Shown here: positions 25,734 through 35,291 of the stretch, piece by piece
Numbering within the stretch: the stretch's first letter is position 1
How the letters are laid out: each line of letters begins with the position of its first letter
Source: Tardibacter sp963781025
GTDB lineage: Bacteria > Pseudomonadota > Alphaproteobacteria > Sphingomonadales > Sphingomonadaceae
Length of the DNA: 64,000 nt
Direction: 5' to 3'
Assembly (NCBI GenBank): GCA_963781025.1
Contig: CAWADU010000003.1
Span: forward strand, 930,001 to 994,000
Translations under genes and position numbers: made by a program
Notes under the pieces: model-generated
Seen by the model: only the letters and a program-made list of their open reading frames with translations
Told to the model about the DNA's origin: nothing
The model's database searches: none

Positions 25734-26275
25734 GGATCATTGCAGGCAGATGGCGCGGGCGGCCGCTTGTCGCGCCCGTTGGCGAGGCGACGCGGCCCAC
25801 ATCCGACCGTGCCCGCGAGGCGCTGTTCTCGATGCTGACCAGCCGCATTGGCGATTTCGAAGACCTGCAGGTGGCCGATGTTTTTGCCGGCACCGGCGCG
25901 CTGGGGCTTGAGGCGCTGTCCCGTGGCGCCGCCCACTGCATTTTCGTCGAAAGCGATCCGAAGGCGCTGAAAAGCCTGAAAACCAATATCGAGAAGCTGG
26001 GTGCTGCCGATGTCACGCAATTGCTCGCGCAGCCCGTCGATGCGATGATGACGGCTCGAAAGCCCTGTCACCTGCTGCTGCTTGATCCGCCCTATCGCAG
26101 CGGCCTTGGCCAGAAGGCGCTGACGCGGCTCGCGGCAAAGGGCTGGATCGCGGATGGCGGCTGGGTCGCGCTGGAAACGGCGAAGGACGAAACCGTCGAC
26201 GTGACCGGATTTGAGGTCGACACCGTGCGCGATCACGGCAAGGCGCGGCTGCATATCTTGAAATATTGCGGCTGA
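25730..26275 (+). CDS. rsmD: 16S rRNA (guanine966-N2)-methyltransferase RsmD
   Basis: SAM-dependent methyltransferase, 181 residues. MRIIAGRWRGRPL and TRPTSDRAREALFSML form the RsmD N-terminal signature; SAM motif I is DVFAGTGALGLEALSRGA and the catalytic DPPY lies at residues 119-122. It is coupled to the upstream pseudouridine synthase (ATGA), so the two make an rRNA-modification pair. Confidence 0.92.
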   Translation: MRIIAGRWRGRPLVAPVGEATRPTSDRAREALFSMLTSRIGDFEDLQVADVFAGTGALGLEALSRGAAHCIFVESDPKALKSLKTNIEKLGAADVTQLLAQPVDAMMTARKPCHLLLLDPPYRSGLGQKALTRLAAKGWIADGGWVALETAKDETVDVTGFEVDTVRDHGKARLHILKYCG

Positions 26276-26407
26276 CCTGCTGATCGTCCGGCGGTCATAA
26301 AGGCATTTTTTCCGTCGCGCTCGTCTGCGCGACGCTCTCCTCGTGGATGGCACGATTGGCATCGCAACGGCTTGCGGGCAACGCATCCCTTCCCTAACTG
26401 TCCGTGA

Positions 26408-28680
26408 GTGAATCAATCCACCTCCCATGCCGCCGGCGACCCGCCATATCTCAAGGGTCTGAACGAGCCGCAGCGCCAGGCAGTGCTGACCACCGAAGGG
26501 CCGGTGCTAATGCTTGCAGGCGCCGGCACCGGGAAAACCGCTGCCCTGACCGCGCGGCTTGCGCACCTGATCGCGTCGAAGCGCGCGTGGCCATCGGAAA
26601 TCCTGGCCGTCACCTTCACCAACAAGGCCGCGCGGGAAATGCGCCACCGGGTGGGACGTATGATCGGCGACGCGGTGGAAGGCATGCCCTGGCTGGGCAC
26701 CTTTCATTCGGTGGCGGCGAAGATGCTCCGCCGGCACGCCGAGCTCGTCGGCCTTAAACCCAATTTCACCATCCTTGACACCGACGACCAGCTTCGTCTG
26801 CTCAAGCAACTCATCAGCGCCGCCAATATCGACGAAAAGCGCTTTCCCGCGCGGCTTTTGGCGGGGCTGATCGACAAGTGGAAGAACCGCGGCTGGACGC
26901 CGGCCGACCTGTCGGCGGACGATAGCTACGCCTATGCCGATGGGCGCGGACAGGAACTCTACCGCGCCTATCAGGAACGGCTGCAAGCGTTGAATGCGGC
27001 TGATTTCGGCGATCTGCTGCTGCACATGCTCGTCATCTTCCGCAAGCATCACGAGGTGCTGGAAGAGTATCAGAACCGCTTCAAATATCTGATGGTGGAC
27101 GAATATCAGGACACCAACACCAGCCAGTATCTGTGGCTGCGGCTGCTTGCGCAGGCGCGCAAGAACATCTGCGTCGTCGGCGACGATGACCAGTCGATCT
27201 ATTCATGGCGCGGCGCCGAAGTCGCCAATATCCTGCGGTTCGAGCAGGATTTTCCCGGTGCCGTCGTGATCCGGCTGGAGCAGAACTATCGCTCCACCCC
27301 GCACATCCTTGGCGCCGCCAGCGGCATGATCGCGCACAACGGGGGCAGGCTCGGCAAGACGTTGTGGACCGAATTCGATGCGGGCGAAAAGGTCCGGGTG
27401 GTCGGCGTATGGGATGGCCCCGAGGAAGCCCGTTTCGTCGGCGAACAGATCGAACGCCACATCATGCGCGGCGGCCAGGCGGAGGATTGCGCGATCCTCG
27501 TCCGCGCCCAGTTTCAGACCCGCGAGTTCGAGGACCGCTTCATATCGATCGGCCTGCCCTATCGCATCGTCGGCGGCTTCCGCTTCTATGAGCGCGCCGA
27601 AATCCGTGACGCGCTTGCCTATCTGCGGGTCGTGATCCAGCCCGACGACGATCTGGCGTTCGAGCGGATCGTCAACATGCCGAAGCGCGGCCTTGGCGAC
27701 AAGGCGGTGCAGAATGTCCATGCGCTCGCCCGCGCCACGGAGCACCGGGCTGCTGACGGCCGCCGCGCGCATCGTCGATACCGACGAACTGACGCCACAG
27801 GCGCGGCGCTCGCTCACGAATCTGGTCGGCGATTTCGCCCGCTGGCGGTCGCTCGCGGATGAACTCTCCCATGCCGATCTGGCGCGGCTGATCCTTGAGG
27901 AGTCCGGCTATGTCGCGATGCTTCAGGCGGATCGATCGGCGGACGCGGCCGGGCGGCTCGAAAATCTGACCGAGCTGACACGCGCGATGGAGGAATTCGA
28001 GAACCTCGCCTCGTTCCTCGATCATGTCGCGCTCGTCATGGACAATGACGCCGATGAAGAGACGTCCAAGGTCACGCTCATGACCATCCACGCCGCCAAG
28101 GGGCTGGAGTTCGACACGGTCTTTCTCGCCGGATGGGAAGAAGGCGTCTTTCCGTCGCAGCGTTCGCTCGACGAAGGCGGTGCAGCGAGCCTGGAGGAGG
28201 AGCGTCGCCTCGCTTATGTCGCGATCACGCGCGCCCGGCGGCAGGCGTGGATCATGCACGCGGCCAACCGGCGCATCTATGGCCAATGGACGTCGTCCAT
28301 CCCTTCACGCTTCATTGCCGAATTGCCCGGCGATCATGTCGAGCAGGAGGCAACGACGTCGGGCGGCGCTCCGCTGTGGCGGTCGCAATTCTCGGTGCGG
28401 GCGGCCATTCGCTCTCGGTCAGCCCGGCCGCGGCCCCGGATGGCAGCGCGCGGTATCGGCGGGAGGCTTTTCGCGCGGCAACAGCCGGACAATCGATGCG
28501 CGGGCGACCACCGTCAGCCAGGGCGCCAAGGGCCGTAGCGACGTCGCCCTCGGCAATCGGGTATTTCATGCCAAATTCGGTTATGGGAATATCGTGCTGA
28601 TCGAAGGCAATAAACTGGAGATCGATTTTGATCACTCGGGCCGCAAGCGCGTGCTCGACAGCTTCATCGAACTCGTTTGA
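26408..28680 (+). CDS. UvrD/PcrA-type 3'-5' DNA helicase, frame-disrupted (at least 2 indels)
   Basis: SF1A helicase for repair and replication. The first frame from GTG 26408 holds motif I (LAGAGTGKTAALTARLAHLI), AVTFTNKAAREMRHRVG, motif II VDEYQDTN, motif III GDDDQSIYSWRGA and NYRST. After NVHALARA near 27740 the frame shifts to LLTAAARIVDTDELTPQA, carrying motif V (TLMTIHAAKGLEFDTVFLAG) and motif VI (ERRLAYVAITRARRQ). A second shift between about 28390 and 28440 leads to GWQRAVSAGG and the Tudor-like tail (KFGYGNIVLIEGNKLEIDF) ending at 28680. Repaired length is about 757 residues. A stop precedes GTG 26408, so no earlier start is possible. Confidence 0.9.
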
Positions 28681-28682
28681 CA

Positions 28683-30098
28683 ATGGCGGCAGCAGACGCA
28701 ACCGGACCTCGGGTCCAGGTCACCGACGGCCTGCCCAAACCGCGCCGCTATTTCGCAATCCTTGCCCTGTCTGCCGGCACCGCGCTTGCCGTAATCGATG
28801 GCGGCATCGCCAATGTCGCGCTGCCGACGATCGCCCGCGATCTCAGGATCAGCGCCAATGACGCGGTGCTGATCGTGACGGTCTACCAGCTCGTGCTGGT
28901 CATGACCTTGCTGCCGTTTTCCGCGTTGGGGGACAGGATCGGCCATCGCAAGCTCTACCAGGGCGGGCAGATGGTTTTCATCCTCGCTACACTGCTCTGC
29001 TTTTTTGCCCACAGCCTGCACGTTTTGGTCGCCGCGCGTGCGATGCAGGCGGTTGGCGCCGGTGCGGCGCTCAGCGTCTCGGCGGCACTGGTTCGCGCTA
29101 CCTATCCTGCGCGCCAGCTCGGCCGCGGCATGGGCATTAGCACCATCATCATAACGAGCGCAGCCGCCGTGGCGCCGACGCTGGGCGGCGCGATCCTAGC
29201 CGTCGCGCCATGGCAATGGGTCTTTGCAATCGCGATACCCTTTGCGGTGATCTCGCTTCTGGTGGGGCGCAAGGCATTGCCGAAACCGCGACAATACACC
29301 TCCGAATATCATCTGAAGGGCGCTTTGTTGAGCGCGGCGACTTTCGGGCTAACCATTGTCGGCCTCGAAGGTCTGGCGCACGGGCAAAGCATCTGGCTGT
29401 CACTGGTCGAAATCTGCGCAGGTGCAATAGCGGGCTATCTGTTCGTGAAGGACCAGGCTGCGGTGGAACGCCCGATCATGCCGTTTGAATTGCTGAAACA
29501 ACGGCTTTTCGCCCTTTCGGTGCTGGGCGCATTCCTGGCGTTTATCGCGCAGATGTGCCTGATGGTTTCGCTACCGTTCCGTCTTCAGCACGGTTTCGGC
29601 TTTTCGCCGGTGGAGGTCGGCGCGGTATTGGCACCATGGCCCCTCACCCTGATGATCGTCGCCCCTGCCGCTGGCGTGCTGTCCGATCGCGTTCCCGCCG
29701 GGCTGCTTGGTGGAATCGGCATGGCGATCGGAGCCCTGGCGCTGCTGACGATGGCTTTCCTCCCCCCACATCCCAGTCATTTCGACATCGGCTGGCGGAT
29801 GGCGTTGTGCGGCCTTGGCTTCGGGCTATTCCTGTCGCCCAATGCACGGCTGATCATCGGATCCGCGCCGCGCGACAGGGCTGCCTCCGCCGGCGGAATG
29901 GTGGCGACCGTCCGGCTATGCGGACAAACCCTGGGCGCGTCGCTGGTTGCCGGTCTGCTGGCCGCGGGCTTGGGCGATGGGGCGATCCCAGCGCTCATCG
30001 GCATGGGCCTTGCCGTGTTCGCCGGATTGTTCAGCGTCGCGCGTCTCTGGCACAAGCCCGTCAAACCCAACGCGGCCTCCGATTTCGGCGACTATTGA
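28683..30098 (+). CDS. MFS transporter, DHA2-like (14 TMS)
   Basis: 471-residue drug:H+ antiporter-type permease. The start of TM1 is YFAILALSAGTALAVIDGGI and motif A is GDRIGHRKLYQGG after TM2; the number of hydrophobic segments fits the 14-helix DHA2 group. ATG 28683 is two bases after the helicase stop. Efflux is likely; the substrate cannot be read from sequence. It is followed by a second MFS gene on the same strand. Confidence 0.88.
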   Translation: MAAADATGPRVQVTDGLPKPRRYFAILALSAGTALAVIDGGIANVALPTIARDLRISANDAVLIVTVYQLVLVMTLLPFSALGDRIGHRKLYQGGQMVFILATLLCFFAHSLHVLVAARAMQAVGAGAALSVSAALVRATYPARQLGRGMGISTIIITSAAAVAPTLGGAILAVAPWQWVFAIAIPFAVISLLVGRKALPKPRQYTSEYHLKGALLSAATFGLTIVGLEGLAHGQSIWLSLVEICAGAIAGYLFVKDQAAVERPIMPFELLKQRLFALSVLGAFLAFIAQMCLMVSLPFRLQHGFGFSPVEVGAVLAPWPLTLMIVAPAAGVLSDRVPAGLLGGIGMAIGALALLTMAFLPPHPSHFDIGWRMALCGLGFGLFLSPNARLIIGSAPRDRAASAGGMVATVRLCGQTLGASLVAGLLAAGLGDGAIPALIGMGLAVFAGLFSVARLWHKPVKPNAASDFGDY

Positions 30099-30178
30099 GC
30101 CGCCGCCACGCCGACTGCCGAATATCCAATCATGCGGGGCAGTTGAAGAGCGTCGAGAGCTCTGCCAAAGGACGGGCC

Positions 30179-31429
30179 ATGGCAAAACCGCCCGCCCCGT
30201 TCCACTTTCGTGATTACCGCTTCTACTGGGCCGCCCGCTTGATGACGACGCTGGCCCAGATGTCGATGGTCATCGTCATTGGCTGGCAAGTCTATGATAT
30301 TGCCCGGCAAACGATGAACCAGCGCGAAGCGGCATTGCAGCTCGGCTATGTCGGAATCGCCCAATTCGTGCCGCTGCTGACGCTCACGCTGGTCGTCGGT
30401 TGGGCGGCCGATCGCATCGACCGGCGATGGATCGCCCGGTCCGCCGTCCTGCTCGAAGCGGTATGCGCGCTGATGCTGGCCGTTCTGACGTGGCAGCATG
30501 CGATAACGCTTCCCGCGCTGTTCACCATCGCCGCCCTGCTCGGCGTTGCGCGCGCCTTTGCCGGCCCCGCGCTTCAGGCACTTGCGCCCAATCTGGTGCC
30601 GCATGCGGTATTGCCGGGCGCGATCGCCATGAGTTCAATCGCATGGCAAGCGGGCGCCATCGCCGGTCCGGCATTGGGTGGCTATCTCTATGCACTGGCG
30701 CCCCATGCGCCCTATATTCTGAGCGCCATATTGTTTTTGCTTGCCTGCGTCTCGCTGCTGGCGATCAAGCCGGTCAAGCGGCCGGAAATCACGGGACCAG
30801 CCAATCCGTTCGCGCAGATGATCGATGGCCTGCGTTATGTCCGCAAAAACCGGCTTGTGCTTGGCGCGATCTCGCTCGACCTGTTCGCCGTGCTGCTGGG
30901 CGGCGCAACGGCGATGCTTCCGGTATTCGCGCGCGACATCCTGGACGCCGGTCCGTCCGGACTTGGCCATTTGCGCGCCGCGCCCGCCGTTGGTGCGGGG
31001 CTGACGGCGCTCTGGTTCGCCAATCGGCCATTGAAGAATAGTGTCGGCACGAAGATGCTGATCAGCGTTGCGGTATTCGGCGGCGCCACGGTCGTCTTTG
31101 GCCTGTCGCGCTGGATGCCGCTTTCGCTCGCCTGCCTGGCTCTGCTTGGCGTGGCAGACATGCTGTCGGTCTATGTCCGCCAATCGCTGATCCAGCTTTA
31201 CACGCCCGATGCGATGCGCGGACGGGTGGGATCGGTGTCGACCCTGTTCATTTCCGCATCGAACGAGCTTGGCGAAGCGGAATCAGGACTGCTGGCATCG
31301 TTTATCGGACCCGTCGCGGCCGTCGTCGCGGGGGGCGTGGGCGCGATATTAGTGACCGTCGTCTGGGCGAAATGGTTTCCCGAGTTGCGCGCGGCGCGCA
31401 ACTTTTCGGCCCCGCGCTCCCTGGAATGA
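30179..31429 (+). CDS. MFS transporter, DHA3/enterobactin-exporter-like
   Basis: 416 residues, about 12 helices, starting MAKPPAPFHFRDYRFYWAAR with the typical R-F-Y-W entry of DHA3 (EntS-like) exporters, and GWAADRIDRRWIARSAVLLE as motif A. An AAAGGAC ribosome-binding site precedes ATG 30179. It ends 4 nt from the convergent acyl-CoA dehydrogenase. The substrate is unknown. Confidence 0.87.
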   Translation: MAKPPAPFHFRDYRFYWAARLMTTLAQMSMVIVIGWQVYDIARQTMNQREAALQLGYVGIAQFVPLLTLTLVVGWAADRIDRRWIARSAVLLEAVCALMLAVLTWQHAITLPALFTIAALLGVARAFAGPALQALAPNLVPHAVLPGAIAMSSIAWQAGAIAGPALGGYLYALAPHAPYILSAILFLLACVSLLAIKPVKRPEITGPANPFAQMIDGLRYVRKNRLVLGAISLDLFAVLLGGATAMLPVFARDILDAGPSGLGHLRAAPAVGAGLTALWFANRPLKNSVGTKMLISVAVFGGATVVFGLSRWMPLSLACLALLGVADMLSVYVRQSLIQLYTPDAMRGRVGSVSTLFISASNELGEAESGLLASFIGPVAAVVAGGVGAILVTVVWAKWFPELRAARNFSAPRSLE

Positions 31430-31433
31430 CATA

Positions 31434-33230
31434 TTAGCCGAAGGCTTCGGCGGGCATCGCCATCAGCACGTCCGCCCCGCCCTCGATCTTGCGGCGCAAT
31501 GCGCCGGCATCCGGCATGATCCGCTCGCCGAAAAACCGGGCGGTGATCAGCTTCGCCTCATAAAAGGCCTTGTCACCATTCCCCGCGTCCAGCGCCGCCT
31601 GCGCCGCCGTGGCGGATTTGAGCCACATCAGCCCCATCGCCACGATCCCCATCAGGCTCATATAGCTATAGGCTGCGGCTCCCGCGTTGTTGGGATTGGC
31701 AAGGCCGTTCTGCATCAGCCAGAGCGAGGACCGCTGCAACTCGGCATTCGCCTTTTCGAGTTGCGCCGCATAATCGGCAAGCGTCGGCATCTTTCCGGCT
31801 TCCGCGATTGCCGACGCCACCAGTTCGAAGAACGTGCGAACCGCGCGGCCACCGTCCTTCGGCAGCTTCCGGCCGATCAGGTCCATCGCCTGCACGCCAT
31901 TCGCGCCCTCGTAGATCATCGCGATCCGGGCATCGCGGACGAACTGCTCCATGCCCGTCTCGACGATGTAGCCATGACCGCCGAATATCTGCTGCGCGTT
32001 GGTCGCGGTTTCATAGCCCTTGTCAGTCACATAACCCTTGATGACGGGCGTCAGCAACGAGATGAGGTCATCCGCCTTCTGCCGCTCCTCCTCGGTTTGC
32101 GCCCGTTCCGACAGATCAACCATCAAGGCGCCCCACAGGCACAGCGCGCGCGCTCCCTCGGTGAAGGCCTTGGCCTCCATCAGCATGCGGCGCACGTCGG
32201 GGTGAACGATGATCGGGTCGGCTTTTTCATCAGGATCGGCGGCACCCGTCAGTGCGCGCCCCTGCCGCCGTTCCCGCGCATAGATCGCGGCGTTTTGATA
32301 GGCGACCTCGCCCTGTGACAGGCCCTGCAGGCCGACACCCAGCCGCGCGGCGTTCATCATGATGAACATCGCGGCAAGGCCCTTGTTCTCTTCGCCGACC
32401 AGATAACCGGTCGCCTCGTCATAGTTCATGACGCAGGTGGCATTGCCGTGAATGCCCATCTTCTCCTCGATCGACCCGCAACTGACGCCGTTGCGCGCGC
32501 CCAACGAACCGTCGGGATTCACCAGCATTTTCGGCACGATGAACAGCGAGATGCCCTTCACATTGTCAGGCGCGTCCGGCGTCTTCGCGAGCACGAGGTG
32601 GATGATGTTTTCGGTCAGGTCATGCTCGCCGGCGGAGATGAAAATCTTGGTTCCGCTGACCCTGTAGCCGCCATCGGCCTGCGGCACCGCGCGGGTGCGG
32701 ATGAGCCCAAGGTCGGTGCCGCACTGCGGCTCGGTCAGGTTCATCGTGCCGCTCCACTGGCCGGAAACCATTTTCGGCACATAAGTCGCCTGTTGATCGG
32801 CCGTTCCCTTGGCCATGATCGCCGCAATCGCGCCGGTCGTCAGCCCCGGGTACATGGAATATGCATGGTTGGCGGACGTCAGATATTCCTCGAAAGCCAT
32901 GCTCACGACGAGCGGCAATCCCTGCCCGCCATGGGCCGCGGGTCCCGAAAGCGTGGTCCACCCGCCCTCGACCAGCCGGTCATAGGCGGGTTTGAAGCCG
33001 CCGGGCGTCGTAACGCGGCCGTCACTATGCCGGACGCACCCCTCATGGTCGCCGCTCTGGTTGGTCGGCTGAATCACCTCGGCGCAAAATCTGCCGCCTT
33101 CGGTAAGGATCGCCTCCACCATGCTTGGCTCCGCACCATCGAATCCCGGAAGATTGGCGTAACGTTCAATCCCCAGCACATCGTTGATGACAAACAGGCT
33201 GTCCTTCACCGGTGCGGCATAGGTGGGCAT
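31434..33230 (-). CDS. Acyl-CoA dehydrogenase with extra C-terminal domain
   Basis: FAD-dependent dehydrogenase, 598 residues, longer than classical ~390-residue enzymes because of a C-terminal domain. It is of the FadE-like/DmdC (3-methylmercaptopropionyl-CoA dehydrogenase) type. FAD/substrate signatures are MNLTEPQCGTDLGLIRT and GTKIFISAGEHDLTENI; the catalytic Glu lies in MIYEGANGVQAMDLIGRKLP. Substrate (fatty acyl or thioether acyl CoA) is not decidable. It is convergent with the upstream MFS gene. Confidence 0.9.
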   Translation of the reverse strand: MPTYAAPVKDSLFVINDVLGIERYANLPGFDGAEPSMVEAILTEGGRFCAEVIQPTNQSGDHEGCVRHSDGRVTTPGGFKPAYDRLVEGGWTTLSGPAAHGGQGLPLVVSMAFEEYLTSANHAYSMYPGLTTGAIAAIMAKGTADQQATYVPKMVSGQWSGTMNLTEPQCGTDLGLIRTRAVPQADGGYRVSGTKIFISAGEHDLTENIIHLVLAKTPDAPDNVKGISLFIVPKMLVNPDGSLGARNGVSCGSIEEKMGIHGNATCVMNYDEATGYLVGEENKGLAAMFIMMNAARLGVGLQGLSQGEVAYQNAAIYARERRQGRALTGAADPDEKADPIIVHPDVRRMLMEAKAFTEGARALCLWGALMVDLSERAQTEEERQKADDLISLLTPVIKGYVTDKGYETATNAQQIFGGHGYIVETGMEQFVRDARIAMIYEGANGVQAMDLIGRKLPKDGGRAVRTFFELVASAIAEAGKMPTLADYAAQLEKANAELQRSSLWLMQNGLANPNNAGAAAYSYMSLMGIVAMGLMWLKSATAAQAALDAGNGDKAFYEAKLITARFFGERIMPDAGALRRKIEGGADVLMAMPAEAFG

Positions 33231-33360
33231 TGTGAAAACTCCTCGTCAGGCCGTACGGCTGGTGTCGTTTCCATCGTGTCGAGCATGCCCATGAAGGTTT
33301 CCAGCTCTTTGATGGTTGCATTGATATCACGACCGACCCGCTTGCCACGCAGGATTTCAG
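33206..33360 (-). other. Unassigned coding-like stretch between hisI and acyl-CoA dehydrogenase
   Basis: One minus-strand frame reads EILRGKRVGRDINATIKELE followed by TFMGMLDTMETTPAVRPDEE and ends at a TGA at 33206-33208 inside the next gene. It looks helical and protein-like but has no upstream start in that frame. An ATG in another frame inside hisI (MARSNASRVS, at about 33393) could reach it after a 1-nt shift, so it may be a small gene hit by an assembly indel. Low confidence. Confidence 0.3.
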
Positions 33361-33361
33361 G

Positions 33362-33730
33362 CTAACCCTCGACGCGTTCGAGCGCGCCATCCTTAAGACG
33401 CCGGTAAAAGCAGCTCCGCGCGCCGGTATGGCAAGCGGGACCGGCCGGTTCAACCTTCATCCAGATCGCGTCCTGATCGCAATCGACCAGCAGCTCGACC
33501 ACGCGCTGGACGTTGCCCGACGTGCCGCCCTTGTGCCAGACCTCGCCCCGCGATCGCGACCAGTAATGCGCTTCTCCCGTGGCGATCGTGCGGTTGAGCG
33601 CTTCGGCATTGGTGTACGCAACCATCAGCAACGCGCCGGTGCGCGCATCGGTGGCGACCGCCTGCGCCAGACCGCGTTCATCCCAGCGAACGGAAAGCTT
33701 TTTCGTGGTTTCCAGCTCAGCCTTGTCCAT
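33362..33730 (-). CDS. hisI: Phosphoribosyl-AMP cyclohydrolase
   Basis: Histidine pathway step 3, opening the purine ring of PR-AMP. 122 residues from ATG 33730 (MDKAELETTKKLSVRWDERG); an upstream ATG at 33775 would add 15. Metal-binding and substrate motifs VELLVDCDQDAIWMKVEPAG and ACHTGARSCFYRR contain the conserved Cys residues. HisE is not fused. It is divergent from purF. Confidence 0.93.
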   Translation of the reverse strand: MDKAELETTKKLSVRWDERGLAQAVATDARTGALLMVAYTNAEALNRTIATGEAHYWSRSRGEVWHKGGTSGNVQRVVELLVDCDQDAIWMKVEPAGPACHTGARSCFYRRLKDGALERVEG

Positions 33731-33743
33731 CCCGTGCAGATCC

Positions 33744-33774
33744 TTGACAAAAAGGGGCGACAACCGCCGATACA
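33744..33774 (+). promoter_or_regulatory. Candidate promoter for purF
   Basis: A perfect TTGACA (33744-33749) is followed after 19 nt by GATACA (33769-33774), about 50 nt upstream of the purF ATG. The spacing is slightly long and the box overlaps the start region of divergent hisI. Confidence 0.3.
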
Positions 33775-33824
33775 CTTCCTATATGCGCGCCATACATGAG
33801 TTGCGACCGCGAGATTGCATATAG

Positions 33825-35291
33825 ATGGGCGCGATGCTGACCACACATCCTTTTGATGACGACAAGCTGCGCGAGGAATGCGGCGTATTCGGTGTTTGGG
33901 GCGCGGAAACCGCCGCAGCCGTCGTTGCACTTGGCCTCCACGCCCTGCAGCATCGCGGCCAGGAAGCCGCTGGCATAACGAGCTGGGATGGGCGCAGTTT
34001 CCATTCTCATCGCGCAATGGGTCATGTCGCCGGCAACTTCGACCGGGACGAGGTGATCGCCGGACTGCCCGGACTGGTCGCCTGCGGTCATGTGCGCTAC
34101 TCGACCACTGGCGAAACGGCCCTGCGCAACGTCCAGCCGCTTTATGCCGAACTTTCGTCGGGCGGGTTCGCCGTCGCGCACAACGGCAATATATCCAATG
34201 CGATCAAGCTGCGGCGCGAACTGGTGCGGCGCGGGTCGATCTTCCAGTCGACCTCCGATACCGAAACGATCATCCATCTCGTCGCCACCTCTACCTTCCG
34301 CACGCTCCTCGACAGGTTCATCGATGCGCTGAAACAGCTTGAGGGCGCCTACAGCCTTATCTGCATGACCCCCGAAGGCATGATCGCCTGCCGCGATCCG
34401 CTGGGGATTCGTCCGCTGGTGATGGGGCGGTTGAACGACAGCTACATCTTCGCGTCCGAAACAGTGGCCCTGGATGTGGTCGGCGCGACGTTCCTGCGCA
34501 CCATTGAACCTGGCGAGTTGGTGATCGTGTCCGAACGCGGCGTCCGGTCGATGCGGCCCTTCGCGCCGGTCCGGCCCCGCCCCTGCATCTTCGAACATGT
34601 TTATTTCTCCCGGCCCGATTCGATCGTCGATGGCGCCTCGGTCTATTCGGTACGAAAGCGGATCGGCGAACAGCTCGCGCTGGAAAGCCCGGTCGATGCC
34701 GACATTGTCGTTCCCGTGCCGGATTTGGGGACGCCCGCCGCCATCGGCTATGCGCAAGCCAGTGGCATTCCCTTCGAACTCGGCATCATCCGTTCGCACT
34801 ATGTCGGGCGCACCTTCATCCAACCCGGCGATCAGGTCCGTCACCTGGGCGTCAAGCTGAAGCACAACGCCAACAAGCCGCTTATCGACGGCAAGCGCCT
34901 GGTGCTGATCGACGATTCGATCGTGCGCGGCACCACCAGCCTGAAGATCGTGCAGATGTTGCGAGAGGCAGGTGCATCCGAAGTGCATATGCGGATCGCC
35001 AGTCCGCCAACGCGCCATAGCTGCTTTTACGGCGTCGACACGCCAGAACGCGCCAAATTGCTCGCCGCGCAAATGAACGTCGAACAAATGGCCGATTACA
35101 TCAAGGTGGACAGCCTCGCTTTCCTGTCCATCGACGGCCTCTATAAGGCACTGGGAGAGGACATGCGCGACGAAACCCGCCCGCAATATTGCGATGCGTG
35201 CTTCACCGGCGCCTATCCGACGCATCTTACCGATCAGGAAGATCTCTCGCCCACCGATCAACTGTCGCTTCTCGCCGAACGAGTTATCTGA
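33825..35291 (+). CDS. purF: Amidophosphoribosyltransferase
   Basis: First committed step of purine synthesis (PRPP + Gln). 488 residues. The N-terminal glutaminase nucleophile is Cys19 in LREECGVFGVWGAE, so an 18-residue propeptide would be removed. Gln site: HVRYSTTGE and AHNGNISN. The PRPP loop is LVLIDDSIVRGTTSLKIV, and the SPPTRHSCFYGVDTPER region near the C-terminus is typical. The stop shares one base with the following SDR start. Confidence 0.97.
   Translation: MGAMLTTHPFDDDKLREECGVFGVWGAETAAAVVALGLHALQHRGQEAAGITSWDGRSFHSHRAMGHVAGNFDRDEVIAGLPGLVACGHVRYSTTGETALRNVQPLYAELSSGGFAVAHNGNISNAIKLRRELVRRGSIFQSTSDTETIIHLVATSTFRTLLDRFIDALKQLEGAYSLICMTPEGMIACRDPLGIRPLVMGRLNDSYIFASETVALDVVGATFLRTIEPGELVIVSERGVRSMRPFAPVRPRPCIFEHVYFSRPDSIVDGASVYSVRKRIGEQLALESPVDADIVVPVPDLGTPAAIGYAQASGIPFELGIIRSHYVGRTFIQPGDQVRHLGVKLKHNANKPLIDGKRLVLIDDSIVRGTTSLKIVQMLREAGASEVHMRIASPPTRHSCFYGVDTPERAKLLAAQMNVEQMADYIKVDSLAFLSIDGLYKALGEDMRDETRPQYCDACFTGAYPTHLTDQEDLSPTDQLSLLAERVI

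Noticed and set aside
29555..30178. N-terminal extension of the second MFS transporter
   Set aside because: It is an out-of-frame reading of the first MFS gene; ATG 30179 with a ribosome-binding site begins the real protein.
33717..35261. 514-codon open frame antisense to purF
   Set aside because: purF is unmistakable on the other strand; the antisense product is low-complexity and has no family features.
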